Assembly (NCBI RefSeq): GCF_014645835.1
Contig: NZ_BMMM01000013.1
Span: forward strand, 2,010 to 66,009
Source of the DNA: Streptomyces albiflavescens
GTDB taxonomy: Bacteria > Actinomycetota > Actinomycetes > Streptomycetales > Streptomycetaceae
DNA length: 64,000 nucleotides
Reading direction: 5' to 3'
Shown here piece after piece: positions 8,163 to 15,126 of this stretch. A program made the translations under genes and the position numbers. The first letter of the stretch is position 1; each line of letters starts with the position of its first letter. Under the pieces are notes generated by a model. It saw only the letters and a list, made by a program, of their open reading frames with translations, was not told where the DNA came from and did no database searches.

Positions 8163-8684
8163 GTGCGCGAGCCGAACGTGGTCGGGGACTGGCAGGAGTA
8201 CGACGAGCATGCCGGCCTGCGTGTCCGCGTCCACGGTGTGGAAAAGGCGGAGCCGCCGCGGGGGCGCGACGACGCCGCCGACGGACTCACCTACTTCCGA
8301 TTTCGGGTGACCGTTGAAAATCGCGCCACCGAGCATTTCGGTATCCATCTCGAAGACGGACAGATCGATATTCGCGTCGGCGCCGACGGCGAGAGCGCGT
8401 TCCTCGACTGGCGGAACTCACAGTTCATCGAGGGCTTCGACGTCTACCCGCTGCGCCGGGCCACGGCGGTCCTCTACTCCGCGGGTCCCGACGCCTTCCT
8501 GCACCACGTGGACATCCAGATCCAGCTGAAGGTCGACGACGAGTGGACCGAGCGCTTTCTCTGGGCCGGCGGCATCGACCTGTACGAGACCTCCGCCGAC
8601 GACGCGGGCACGCGTCCCGGCACGGACAGGGACAGCCTCGCCTGTCAGGTGAGCAACTTCCTGAGGAGGGAAGCGGACTCGTGA
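8163..8684 (+). CDS. Hypothetical protein, beta-rich, cytoplasmic
   Basis: A 173-residue acidic protein that I cannot assign to a family. The composition and alternating hydrophobic pattern (LTYFRFRVTVENRATEHFGI, then VDIQIQLKVDD) suggest a beta-sandwich. It has no signal peptide and no membrane segment. The GTG at 8163 is supported by AGAGGTG just upstream and a promoter-like pair at 8106-8135. It stands alone between the DUF6624 gene and a convergent membrane protein gene. Third-position G/C is normal for the window, which supports it as a real coding region. Confidence 0.72.
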   Translation: MREPNVVGDWQEYDEHAGLRVRVHGVEKAEPPRGRDDAADGLTYFRFRVTVENRATEHFGIHLEDGQIDIRVGADGESAFLDWRNSQFIEGFDVYPLRRATAVLYSAGPDAFLHHVDIQIQLKVDDEWTERFLWAGGIDLYETSADDAGTRPGTDRDSLACQVSNFLRREADS

Positions 8685-8694
8685 GCGACGGGCC

Positions 8695-9237
8695 CTAGCC
8701 TTCCCCGGCCGGGTTCTGCTCCACCCACTGGATGAGGAGCTGGCGCACGTACGGATTGCCCTCCTGCGCGGCGTGGGCCAGTCGCTCCGCGCTTGCCCGG
8801 GCCGCTCGCCAGCCCGCCGGGGTGTCTTCGCCGTACGCCTGGTCGGCGGCGGCCAGCGCGTCGGCCGCCAGGTGGCGTAGCTCCTCGGACAGATCGTCGT
8901 CGGCCGCCGTCCGGTACGCCTCCAGACGCAGGGCCGCCAGGTCCCGCGGGGAACCGGACGGCAGTGTGAGGGGCTGGGCGTACCCGCTGACGGCGATGAC
9001 CACGCAGAAGGTGGCCACGTCCCGGCGGCCCTCCCGCTGCCCCTTCGCGATGGCGGGCGCGAGCCACGAGGGGGCCCTCCAGTGCGCGACCGACGCGGCC
9101 GCGACGAGGACAGCGGACAGCAGCACGACGGGGATCCAGCCACCCAGGACCCAGCCGATCGGCCCGAGCACCAGGAAGCAGGCCGCGTTGCCCAGCCATA
9201 TGCGACGGCGACCGAGTCTCAGGTGTCGAGGATCCAT
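8695..9237 (-). CDS. Small membrane protein with cytoplasmic helical tail
   Basis: 180 residues. Two adjacent hydrophobic segments cover roughly residues 15-50 (AACFLVLGPIGWVLGGWIPV, then VLLSAVLVAAASVAHW), and a third weaker one lies near 75-85. The second half is a charged, alanine-rich helical region ending in LLIQWVEQNPAGEG. I recognise no family. The gene is convergent with the hypothetical gene ending at 8684 (10 bases apart). It resembles the many short, unannotated integral membrane proteins of Streptomyces. Confidence 0.68.
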   Translation of the reverse strand: MDPRHLRLGRRRIWLGNAACFLVLGPIGWVLGGWIPVVLLSAVLVAAASVAHWRAPSWLAPAIAKGQREGRRDVATFCVVIAVSGYAQPLTLPSGSPRDLAALRLEAYRTAADDDLSEELRHLAADALAAADQAYGEDTPAGWRAARASAERLAHAAQEGNPYVRQLLIQWVEQNPAGEG

Positions 9238-9395
9238 ACGGCTCAGTGTCCCAGGGGCACGCGGGGCGCGATGAGGGGGCGGGCGATTCGCGTGGGCACC
9301 GTGTCTCCCGCCCCGCGACCGTCTGGCCGGGTCACTACGGCTGGCATCCCACCCCGCCGAAGGCGTCGACGGCGACGCCGCTCGACGGACTCGCG

Positions 9396-9524
9396 GGGGT
9401 CCGGATGCCAGTGCGCGACGTGGACGATGCCCGGCTCAGCCCGCTCGGTCGGCTCGAGCCCGTCGAAGAAGCCGCCGATCTCCTCGATGCCGCGCACGGA
9501 GTACGGCACTGCGCCAATGGAGTT
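9396..9524 (-). pseudogene. C-terminal remnant of a SAV2177-family methyltransferase
   Basis: The translated stretch IGAVPYSVRGIEEIGGFFDG followed by LEPTERAEPGIVHVAHWHPD matches the C-terminal block of the intact methyltransferase at 1559-2368 (IPYVLRSPTQISAYYEGLEL, then IDPGIVSCPLWRPEP). Upstream in this frame is a TAG stop, and nothing resembling the SAM-binding half is present before the PEBP gene. Downstream the frame becomes arginine-rich and unlike the family. I conclude that only about 45 codons of an ancestral gene survive. Confidence 0.75.
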
Positions 9525-9681
9525 CTAGGCTTCCGACGCCGCGATCATGCCCCTACGTACGACTTTTGGCCACACACGCCTCGCGCCGTACGCCGGGGCG
9601 GACCCGGTGTGCCCCCCCGTGAGGACACTCGCGCTCGTCGTCACGCTGCCCCTGAGATGCCCCGCCGCTAACGTGACGTAC

Positions 9682-10254
9682 ATGCGCCGTACGAGCCGCC
9701 GGAAGGCCACAGCCATCGCGGCGGCAGCCGTGCTCGGATTCACCGCCGGCTGCGGGGGTGGCGGCGGCGCCGCTGCCGCATCCGCCGCACCGACGCCCCA
9801 TGCGTCGAAGACGATCACGGTGTCCAGCACGGCCTTCGCGGACGGTGCGAGCATCCCGCGCCGCTACACCTGCGACGGTGAGAACGTCTCGCCGCCGCTG
9901 GACTTCGACGGTGTGCCGGGCGACGCCGCCGAGCTGGTCGTCCTGGTCGAGGACCCGGACGCCCCGCACGGCACCTTCGTGCACTGGGTCGTATGGGGCA
10001 TCGATCCCCACGAGACGGCGCTCGGCACGGGTGAACTGCCGAGCGGAGCCGAGCAGGGCCGCAACAGTTTCGGGAAACGCGGCTACGGCGGACCCTGCCC
10101 ACCCAAGGGCAAGTCCCATCGCTACGTCTTCTCGGTGCTCGCCGCCGACGCGAAACCGACCCTGCCCCAGGGTGCCTCGGCCGACGACGTCAAGCGCGCG
10201 CTCACCGGACACACCGCCGCATACGGCACGCTGACCGGCCGCTACGGTCGGTGA
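9682..10254 (+). CDS. PEBP (YbhB/YbcL, Raf-kinase-inhibitor-like) lipoprotein
   Basis: A 190-residue exported lipoprotein. A basic N-terminus (MRRTSRRK) and hydrophobic stretch end in the lipobox FTAGC with Cys24, followed by a glycine/alanine linker. The PEBP fold occupies about residues 45-190, with the ligand-pocket motifs DPDAPHGTFVHWVVWGI and RYVFSVLAAD and the GPCPPKGKSHRY block. Bacterial YbhB/YbcL proteins bind small anionic ligands; their physiological role is unclear. I chose the ATG at 9682 because it begins the signal peptide. It appears monocistronic. Confidence 0.92.
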   Translation: MRRTSRRKATAIAAAAVLGFTAGCGGGGGAAAASAAPTPHASKTITVSSTAFADGASIPRRYTCDGENVSPPLDFDGVPGDAAELVVLVEDPDAPHGTFVHWVVWGIDPHETALGTGELPSGAEQGRNSFGKRGYGGPCPPKGKSHRYVFSVLAADAKPTLPQGASADDVKRALTGHTAAYGTLTGRYGR

Positions 10255-10555
10255 CCCGGCTCGCGCGATCCCCATCGGTGGCGTCGAACGACCGGTGTCG
10301 AATGGCCGGAGATGACTCTGGCCGCCACGGGCACGCGTACGTACGATTCCGTCACTCCCGGTCTTCACGGCTCCTTCACAACCGGGAGGAAGTGCGCATG
10401 CGCTTTTGTCATGCGCATGATTCAACGAGCCACGCTTGATCCAACGCACTGGTCTGCGACGGCTCCCCGTGCGCACGGGGAACCGCACCCCCCATTCCAC
10501 GACGGCACACATCCCGTGCTGCCGCCGGAACACCAACGCAACGGATTGGAGCACC
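10255..10555. other. Intergenic region with two inverted repeats and a tiny ORF
   Basis: There is no protein gene of normal size here. Two inverted repeats are clear: CTCCCGGT (10355-10362) with ACCGGGAG (10381-10388), and TGCGCAT (10393-10399) with ATGCGCA (10411-10417). The second arm of the first contains a good ribosome site (GGGAGGAAG), which precedes a 13-codon ORF, MRFCHAHDSTSHA, at 10398-10439. This could be a leader or attenuator for the DUF4360 gene at 10556, or simply the terminator of the PEBP gene. Confidence 0.4.
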
Positions 10556-11206
10556 ATGGCTGGTGGGCTGCTTCTGGGCGGCGCGATCGCCGCCCTGTTC
10601 GCCTCAGCGCTCCCGATACAGGACCCGTCCTCCGGGTTCGTCGACCCGCCCCCGGACAAGATCGTCATCAAGGTCGCCACGGTGAACGGCTCCGGCTGTC
10701 CCCAGGGGACCGCCGCCGTCGCGGTCTCCCCCGACAACACGGCCTTCACGGTGACCTACAGCGACTACCTCGCCCAGGTCGGGGGCAATTCCGACCCCAC
10801 CGCGTTCCGCAAGAACTGCCAGCTCAACCTGATCGTGCACGTACCGCAGGGCTTCACGTACGCCATCGCCAGCGCGGACTACCGCGGCTTCGCCGCACTC
10901 CAGCAGGGCGCGAGCAGCACCGAGAAGGCCTCGTACTACTTCCAGGGCTCCCCGAACACGGCCGCCATCACCCATCCGTTCAGGGGCCCGTACAACGACA
11001 ACTGGCAGGCCACGGACGCCACCGACTGGGCGCAACTGGTCTGGGCGCCCTGCGGTGTTCAGCGGAACTTCAACATCAACACGGAGCTGCGCGTCAATGC
11101 AGGCACCTCCGCACCCGCCAGCACCAGCTTCATGACCATGGACTCCACGGACGGTGACATCAGCACCATCTACCACCTGGCCTGGAAGGAGTGCCCCGCC
11201 TCCTGA
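10556..11206 (+). CDS. Secreted DUF4360 protein
   Basis: A 216-residue secreted protein. A short hydrophobic N-terminal segment (GGLLLGGAIAALFASALP, residues 3-20) acts as signal or anchor. The DUF4360 domain follows, with the conserved NGSGCPQGTAAVAVSPDNTA and SDPTAFRKNCQLNL blocks and paired cysteines (about 46, 88, 173, 213). DUF4360 proteins are small extracellular proteins of fungi and actinobacteria with unknown function. The start at 10556 has GGAG only five bases upstream; a longer open frame exists but would bury the signal peptide. A 14-bp perfect stem-loop follows the gene. Confidence 0.88.
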   Translation: MAGGLLLGGAIAALFASALPIQDPSSGFVDPPPDKIVIKVATVNGSGCPQGTAAVAVSPDNTAFTVTYSDYLAQVGGNSDPTAFRKNCQLNLIVHVPQGFTYAIASADYRGFAALQQGASSTEKASYYFQGSPNTAAITHPFRGPYNDNWQATDATDWAQLVWAPCGVQRNFNINTELRVNAGTSAPASTSFMTMDSTDGDISTIYHLAWKECPAS

Positions 11207-11244
11207 CCCATCGCATCTGACCCCCTGTCTCCCGCACATGGGTC

Positions 11245-11278
11245 CTTGACCGGCTCCGCCGCACCGGAGCCGGTCAAG
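11245..11278. terminator. 14-bp perfect bidirectional stem-loop
   Basis: CTTGACCGGCTCCG (11245-11258) pairs exactly with CGGAGCCGGTCAAG (11265-11278) around a 6-base loop. It lies between the convergent DUF4360 gene and the small gene ending at 11291, so it likely terminates both. Confidence 0.8.
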
Positions 11279-11290
11279 CTTCAAGGCAAG

Positions 11291-11497
11291 CTACGGAAGC
11301 AGCTTGTCCATGGCCGCCGGCCCTTCCTCCTGCAACTTTCGCTCGGCCCAGGCGAGGTTCTTCGGAGTGATGTCGCGGCCTGCGGCGAGCACCAGGTCCT
11401 CGGCGGTCACGTGGTCGCCGGAGCCGGTGTGCAGCAGCGCGTCGGGGGTCGCCTTGTCGTCGGACGGCGCGGGCGAATCGGGTTGGCTGGTTGACAT
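11291..11497 (-). CDS. Small conserved-looking hypothetical protein
   Basis: A 68-residue acidic protein (MSTSQPDSPAPSDDKATPDA at the start, DITPKNLAWAERKLQEEGPA near the end). A flexible serine/proline/aspartate N-terminus precedes a predicted helical C-terminal half. I recognise no family, and there is no membrane segment. The ATG at 11497 is preceded by AGAGGGAGAAATC, an excellent ribosome site, so the longer frame to 11548 is rejected. It faces the DUF4360 gene across a strong terminator and is divergent from the chaplin gene. Confidence 0.75.
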   Translation of the reverse strand: MSTSQPDSPAPSDDKATPDALLHTGSGDHVTAEDLVLAAGRDITPKNLAWAERKLQEEGPAAMDKLLP

Positions 11498-11695
11498 GAT
11501 TTCTCCCTCTTCCACCTGACCTGTTCTCACGCTACGGGCATTCCGCACACCCCGCTCGACGCGTTTCGCGCAGCCGCAGCTCAGGGGGCGCCGCTGGGCG
11601 GGAGGGGCCCCGTTCGGGTGTACAGCGATGTCGGCCGCCGCTCACGCAGGTGATGGTGGAGGAACTCGCACCCCTGCGACTGATCGGAGCTTGAA

Positions 11696-11932
11696 ATGCG
11701 TATTCGTCTGATGGCCGCCGCCGGGCTGGCGAGCGTGGCCCTTCTGGCCACCGCCGGGACCGCCTCCGCTGCCGACCCCGACCCGGTCGGTGTCGCCGCG
11801 AACAGTCCCGGACTCGTGTCCGGCAACGTCATCCAGATCCCGCTCGACCTTGGTCTCAACCTCTGCGGCGACTCCATCAACGTGATTGGCCTGCTGAACC
11901 CGGCGGCCGCCAGCACCTGCTCGAACGACTGA
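11696..11932 (+). CDS. Short chaplin (surface-active aerial-hyphae protein)
   Basis: A 78-residue chaplin. A Sec signal peptide (residues 1-25, cleavage after ASA) releases a mature protein of about 53 residues that is a single chaplin domain. The domain has SPGLVSGNVIQIPLDLGLNL, then CGDSINVIGLLNPAAASTC, with the two conserved cysteines Cys57 and Cys75. Short chaplins assemble into amyloid-like films on aerial hyphae and spores and lower surface tension. It lacks a sortase motif, so it is the secreted rather than the wall-anchored type. GGAG lies six bases before the ATG. A 13-bp hairpin follows immediately. Expression during aerial growth is expected from family knowledge. Confidence 0.95.
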   Translation: MRIRLMAAAGLASVALLATAGTASAADPDPVGVAANSPGLVSGNVIQIPLDLGLNLCGDSINVIGLLNPAAASTCSND

Positions 11933-11942
11933 CCGCCGAGTG

Positions 11943-11972
11943 CCGCCGGGCAGGGCTTGCCCTGCCCGGCGG
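11943..11972 (+). terminator. 13-bp perfect stem-loop after the chaplin gene
   Basis: CCGCCGGGCAGGG (11943-11955) pairs exactly with CCCTGCCCGGCGG (11960-11972) around the loop CTTG. It starts 11 bases after the chaplin stop codon. It is very stable and fits a factor-independent terminator or a 3' stabiliser of an abundant mRNA. Confidence 0.8.
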
Positions 11973-12038
11973 ACGGCCGGGATCAATGGAATCAAGGAGA
12001 TCCCGGTGATCAGGTCGACTTCGGGACGACCCGGTGGC

Positions 12039-13568
12039 TCACTCGTCCTCCCCGGTGAGCTGCGCGTCCGAAGGCGGGACGATCCGGGCCCGGAGGTCCG
12101 GGTCGGCCATCTCCGGGTCGAACGGGAACATCGGGCGGCGGATGCGGCGGTGGCCCAGCCGGACGAGGTCCTGGTCGACGCCGCCCGGAGTGAGCGCCAG
12201 TTTCCAGCCCACCGACATGTCGAACAGTTCCGGTTCCAGATAGCCGATCTTGACGAGGACGATGTCCGCGCCGCGCGGGTCCAGGGAGAGGTCGGTGAAG
12301 TCGTGCTCGTGGTGGTACGGCTTACGGAGCCTGGTGATGATCACGTACACACTGCCCACCCGCAGCACCACCTCGGTCCCCGCGTCCCGGTCGCCGTGCC
12401 GGACCGCGTGCACGACCCCCGTCATGGTGAGCGGCCCCGCATGCCGGTCGTCGACCTCGGCACCGGCCGTGACAGTGACGGTCGCGCCGACACCCGCCCG
12501 CTCCGCCGCCTCGACGGCCTGCGGGCCGGGCACCGAGGCGTAGATCACCGTCGGGCCGGACGCGTCCTTGAACTCCGGCCGGGCGAGGACCCGTTCGAGC
12601 CCCCAGGTGACATCGCCGGCGCCGCCCGCGGTCGGATTGTCACCGGTGTCGCTGATGAAGAACGGCCGCGCGTCGGGGGACGAGGCGAGCGCCTCGTCGA
12701 GACACTCGTCCAGTGATCCGGTCGGCGCCACGAAGGCGAACGCGTGCCGTGCCTCCCAGAAGCCGCGGGCCAGCCGTTCGGCGCCCGCGGTGACAGCCGC
12801 CTCGGACGGCCCGGTGACGACGACGGCGGCACGGTTGCGCGGCTCGTCGGCCCAGGCATACCCGACCCAGATCGCGGCGTCGGTGACGCCGTCCATCGCC
12901 TCCACGTCGTCGACCGCCGCGTAGACGCTCCTGGCGGGTTCGATGCGCGTCGAGGTCTGCTCGCCCGCCAGCAGCACGGGCACCGGTATCCAGGCTTTGA
13001 CCGGCCGGGGCGCGCCGGTGGTGAGCAGCCCCACGAGATGGCGGGCAGCCCGCTCCTTGGTCTCCAGGTGATCCTCGTGCGGGGCCGTCCGGTAGCAGGT
13101 GATCAGGTCACTCATATGGGCGAGTTCGCGTGAGACGTTGCCGTGCAGATCCATGGAGGTGGACACGAGCACGTCCGGACCGACGGTCTCGCGGATCCGG
13201 GCGAGCAGGACGGCCTCGGCGTCGTCGATTCCTTCCACCGTCATGGCGCCGTGGATGTCGTACCAGAGGCCGTCGAGACGCGGCATCGACGCGAGTCGCG
13301 CGATGAGTTCGTCGCAGAGCTCGGCGAACGCGGCGGCGGTCACGGTGCCGCCGGGCAACGCCTTGCCGACGAGCGCGCCGCGCCATTCGGCGGAGGCGAG
13401 CAGTGGTGTCCCGGGCGCCAGGAAGGGATAGCGCGTCAGGACCTCCGCGCCGCGCAGCGGATGGAAGGCGGGGGCCTCGGTCCGGGCCGGCGAGAACGTC
13501 GACGACTCGATGCCGAGCCCGGCGATGGCGATGACGGGGCGGGCGACGGGGGTGCGGGGTTGCGGCAC
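12039..13568 (-). CDS. M81-family metallopeptidase (MlrC-like)
   Basis: About 509 residues, in the M81 family named for MlrC, the microcystin-degrading hydrolase. Recognisable blocks are GIESSTFSP, LDGLWYDIHGAM, SMDLHGNVS and CYRTAPHEDHLET in the N-terminal metal-binding half, where the histidines and aspartates are candidate metal ligands, and DTGDNPTAGGAGDVTW in the second half. I chose the GTG at 13568 because AAGGAGGAGCC lies directly upstream; the frame extends a few codons into a repeat array. It follows the ROK regulator gene on the same strand and lies beside an oligopeptide-type importer, so it probably processes the imported compound. The substrate is unknown. Confidence 0.92.
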   Translation of the reverse strand: MPQPRTPVARPVIAIAGLGIESSTFSPARTEAPAFHPLRGAEVLTRYPFLAPGTPLLASAEWRGALVGKALPGGTVTAAAFAELCDELIARLASMPRLDGLWYDIHGAMTVEGIDDAEAVLLARIRETVGPDVLVSTSMDLHGNVSRELAHMSDLITCYRTAPHEDHLETKERAARHLVGLLTTGAPRPVKAWIPVPVLLAGEQTSTRIEPARSVYAAVDDVEAMDGVTDAAIWVGYAWADEPRNRAAVVVTGPSEAAVTAGAERLARGFWEARHAFAFVAPTGSLDECLDEALASSPDARPFFISDTGDNPTAGGAGDVTWGLERVLARPEFKDASGPTVIYASVPGPQAVEAAERAGVGATVTVTAGAEVDDRHAGPLTMTGVVHAVRHGDRDAGTEVVLRVGSVYVIITRLRKPYHHEHDFTDLSLDPRGADIVLVKIGYLEPELFDMSVGWKLALTPGGVDQDLVRLGHRRIRRPMFPFDPEMADPDLRARIVPPSDAQLTGEDE

Positions 13569-13573
13569 GGCTC

Positions 13574-13693
13574 CTCCTTGCGACACGACTGCTCGGGCTC
13601 CTTACGACACGACTCCCGGGGCTCCTTGCCACCCGGATGCTCGTGCTCCTTGCGGCAGGACTGCGCGCTCTCCTTGCGGTGGCGCTGCTCCTC
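13574..13693. repeat. Five tandem 24-bp imperfect repeats
   Basis: Five consecutive 24-base units begin at 13574, 13598, 13622, 13646 and 13670. Each opens with CTCCTTRCG or CTCCTTGCC on the plus strand, so each carries AAGGAG (a Shine-Dalgarno core) on the minus strand, the coding strand of both neighbours. The array fills the gap between the ROK regulator and the M81 gene, and unit 1 supplies the ribosome site of the latter. The other four copies look like non-productive duplicates. Confidence 0.75.
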
Positions 13694-13708
13694 GACCGGT
13701 GCTCGGTG

Positions 13709-14950
13709 TCAGAGGCCCGTGCGCGCGGCGCCGTGCCGCGCTTCGGGGTGCGGGGCGGCGACACCGGTTCCGATGACGGCCTGGAGCGCGTGGGCCAGCG
13801 CGCGTTGGAGGGCGAACTGGCCCGCGCCGACGAGTCCCGCGTCCGCGCCGAGGCTCGCCCGCTCGATCACCAGGTGCTGGGTCACCAGCGGATGGCAGCC
13901 TTCGTACAGCTGACTGCGCACGGCGGCGACGAACGGTTCGAGCGTGGAGAGGATGCCGCCGAGGTACACGGCATCGGGGTTGAAGAAGTTGACGTTCGCG
14001 GCCAGCACCATGCCGAGATACCGGCCGGCCTGGCGCACGGCGCGGGTCGCCTCCGGGTCGGCGTCGTGCGCGAGGCGCACGACGTCCTCGATCGTGGCGA
14101 CGTCCAGGCCCCGCTCGCGCAGGATGCGCACCAGCGCGGCACCCGAGGCGACGGTCTCCAGGCATCCTGTGTTGCCGCAGGAGCAGGGAATGTCGTGGCC
14201 GGCTTCGACGCGTACGTGGGTGATCTCGCCCGCCGCGCCCGTCCCGCCCCGGTACAGCCGCCCGTCCGCGATGACGCCCGCGCCGATGGCCGACCCCATC
14301 TTCACCATGATCGACTGGCGTCGCTCGGCGGGCCGGACGCTGTGCTCGCCGACGGCCATGCAGTTGGCGTCGTTCTCGATCGCCGCCGGAACACCGAACC
14401 GGTCCTCCAGCCAGGCCTGAACGGGAAATCTGTTCCAGCCGGGCATGCGCGACGGCAGTGTCACCACGCCGGAGGCGACGTCGACCGGGCCCGGGAGGGA
14501 GAGGCCGACCCCCTTCAGCAGTTCCCTGCCGTGCTGCTCGGCGAGGCCTTGCAGGGTCTCGGCGAGTCCGGGCAGCGCCGCCTCGGGCCCCTCAGCCGTC
14601 GCGAACGGGACGGTCGAGACATCGGTGAGCCCGCCGCCGGGCAGCACCACGCCGACGTGTGCGTGCCGGCCGCCGAGTTCGGCCGCGACGGCGAACCCCT
14701 CGCTGCCGCCGAGCCGCAACACCTTGCGCGGACGTCCTCCGGTGGAGGAGCGCGTGCCCTGCTCCGCGACCAGCCCGTGGGTCACCAACTGGCCGACGGT
14801 GAGCGAGATCGTCGACGGCGCCGCACCGAGCAGATCGGCCAGTTCGGTGCGGGTGGTCGCCTGCCCGGAGGCGAGGAGTTCGAGGACGCGCTCGGCAAGT
14901 GAGGAGACGCCCGTGGCGCCCCTGCGGTGCGACACGCTTTTTTCAGACAT
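13709..14950 (-). CDS. ROK-family transcriptional repressor
   Basis: 413 residues. A winged helix-turn-helix covers about residues 18-75 (ATTRTELADLLGAAPSTISL). An ROK sugar-kinase-like domain follows, with IENDAN (191-196) and the zinc motif CSCGNTGC (Cys256, Cys258, Cys263). The consensus ATP-binding DxGGT glycine stretch is degenerate, as in ROK repressors that sense sugars without phosphorylating them. The M81 peptidase is downstream on the same strand, and the ABC operon is divergent. Direct repeats at 15014-15050 in the shared intergenic region are candidate binding sites. A role as local repressor of the importer operon is inferred. Confidence 0.92.
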   Translation of the reverse strand: MSEKSVSHRRGATGVSSLAERVLELLASGQATTRTELADLLGAAPSTISLTVGQLVTHGLVAEQGTRSSTGGRPRKVLRLGGSEGFAVAAELGGRHAHVGVVLPGGGLTDVSTVPFATAEGPEAALPGLAETLQGLAEQHGRELLKGVGLSLPGPVDVASGVVTLPSRMPGWNRFPVQAWLEDRFGVPAAIENDANCMAVGEHSVRPAERRQSIMVKMGSAIGAGVIADGRLYRGGTGAAGEITHVRVEAGHDIPCSCGNTGCLETVASGAALVRILRERGLDVATIEDVVRLAHDADPEATRAVRQAGRYLGMVLAANVNFFNPDAVYLGGILSTLEPFVAAVRSQLYEGCHPLVTQHLVIERASLGADAGLVGAGQFALQRALAHALQAVIGTGVAAPHPEARHGAARTGL

Positions 14951-15013
14951 GGACGAAGTAACTTCCGACGTGGGGTCCGAGAAGGGGAGCGTACGTCCAA
15001 AAGGTCGCCTCTC

Positions 15014-15050
15014 GACTTTTTCCAGAACAGCAGAAACAGACTTTTTACAG
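15014..15050. promoter_or_regulatory. Direct repeats, candidate ROK operator
   Basis: GACTTTTTCCAG (15014-15025) and GACTTTTTACAG (15039-15050) are direct repeats spaced 25 bases apart, close to 2.4 helical turns. A third degenerate copy, GCTTTTTTCAG, overlaps the first codons of the ROK gene. They sit in an unusually A/T-rich patch between the divergent repressor and ABC operon. Confidence 0.5.
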
Positions 15051-15126
15051 GGAGCCGTCTGTTTCTTCGAACGGTCGGGTCGTTGACTGGCTCCGCCACA
15101 CGCCGTCGCTCACCCCGAGGAGAGCC

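Noticed and set aside
13602..13764. Reading frames through the 24-bp repeats that give octapeptide repeats
   Set aside because: Any 24-bp array is open in several frames; none has an initiation signal or extends into a protein-like sequence.
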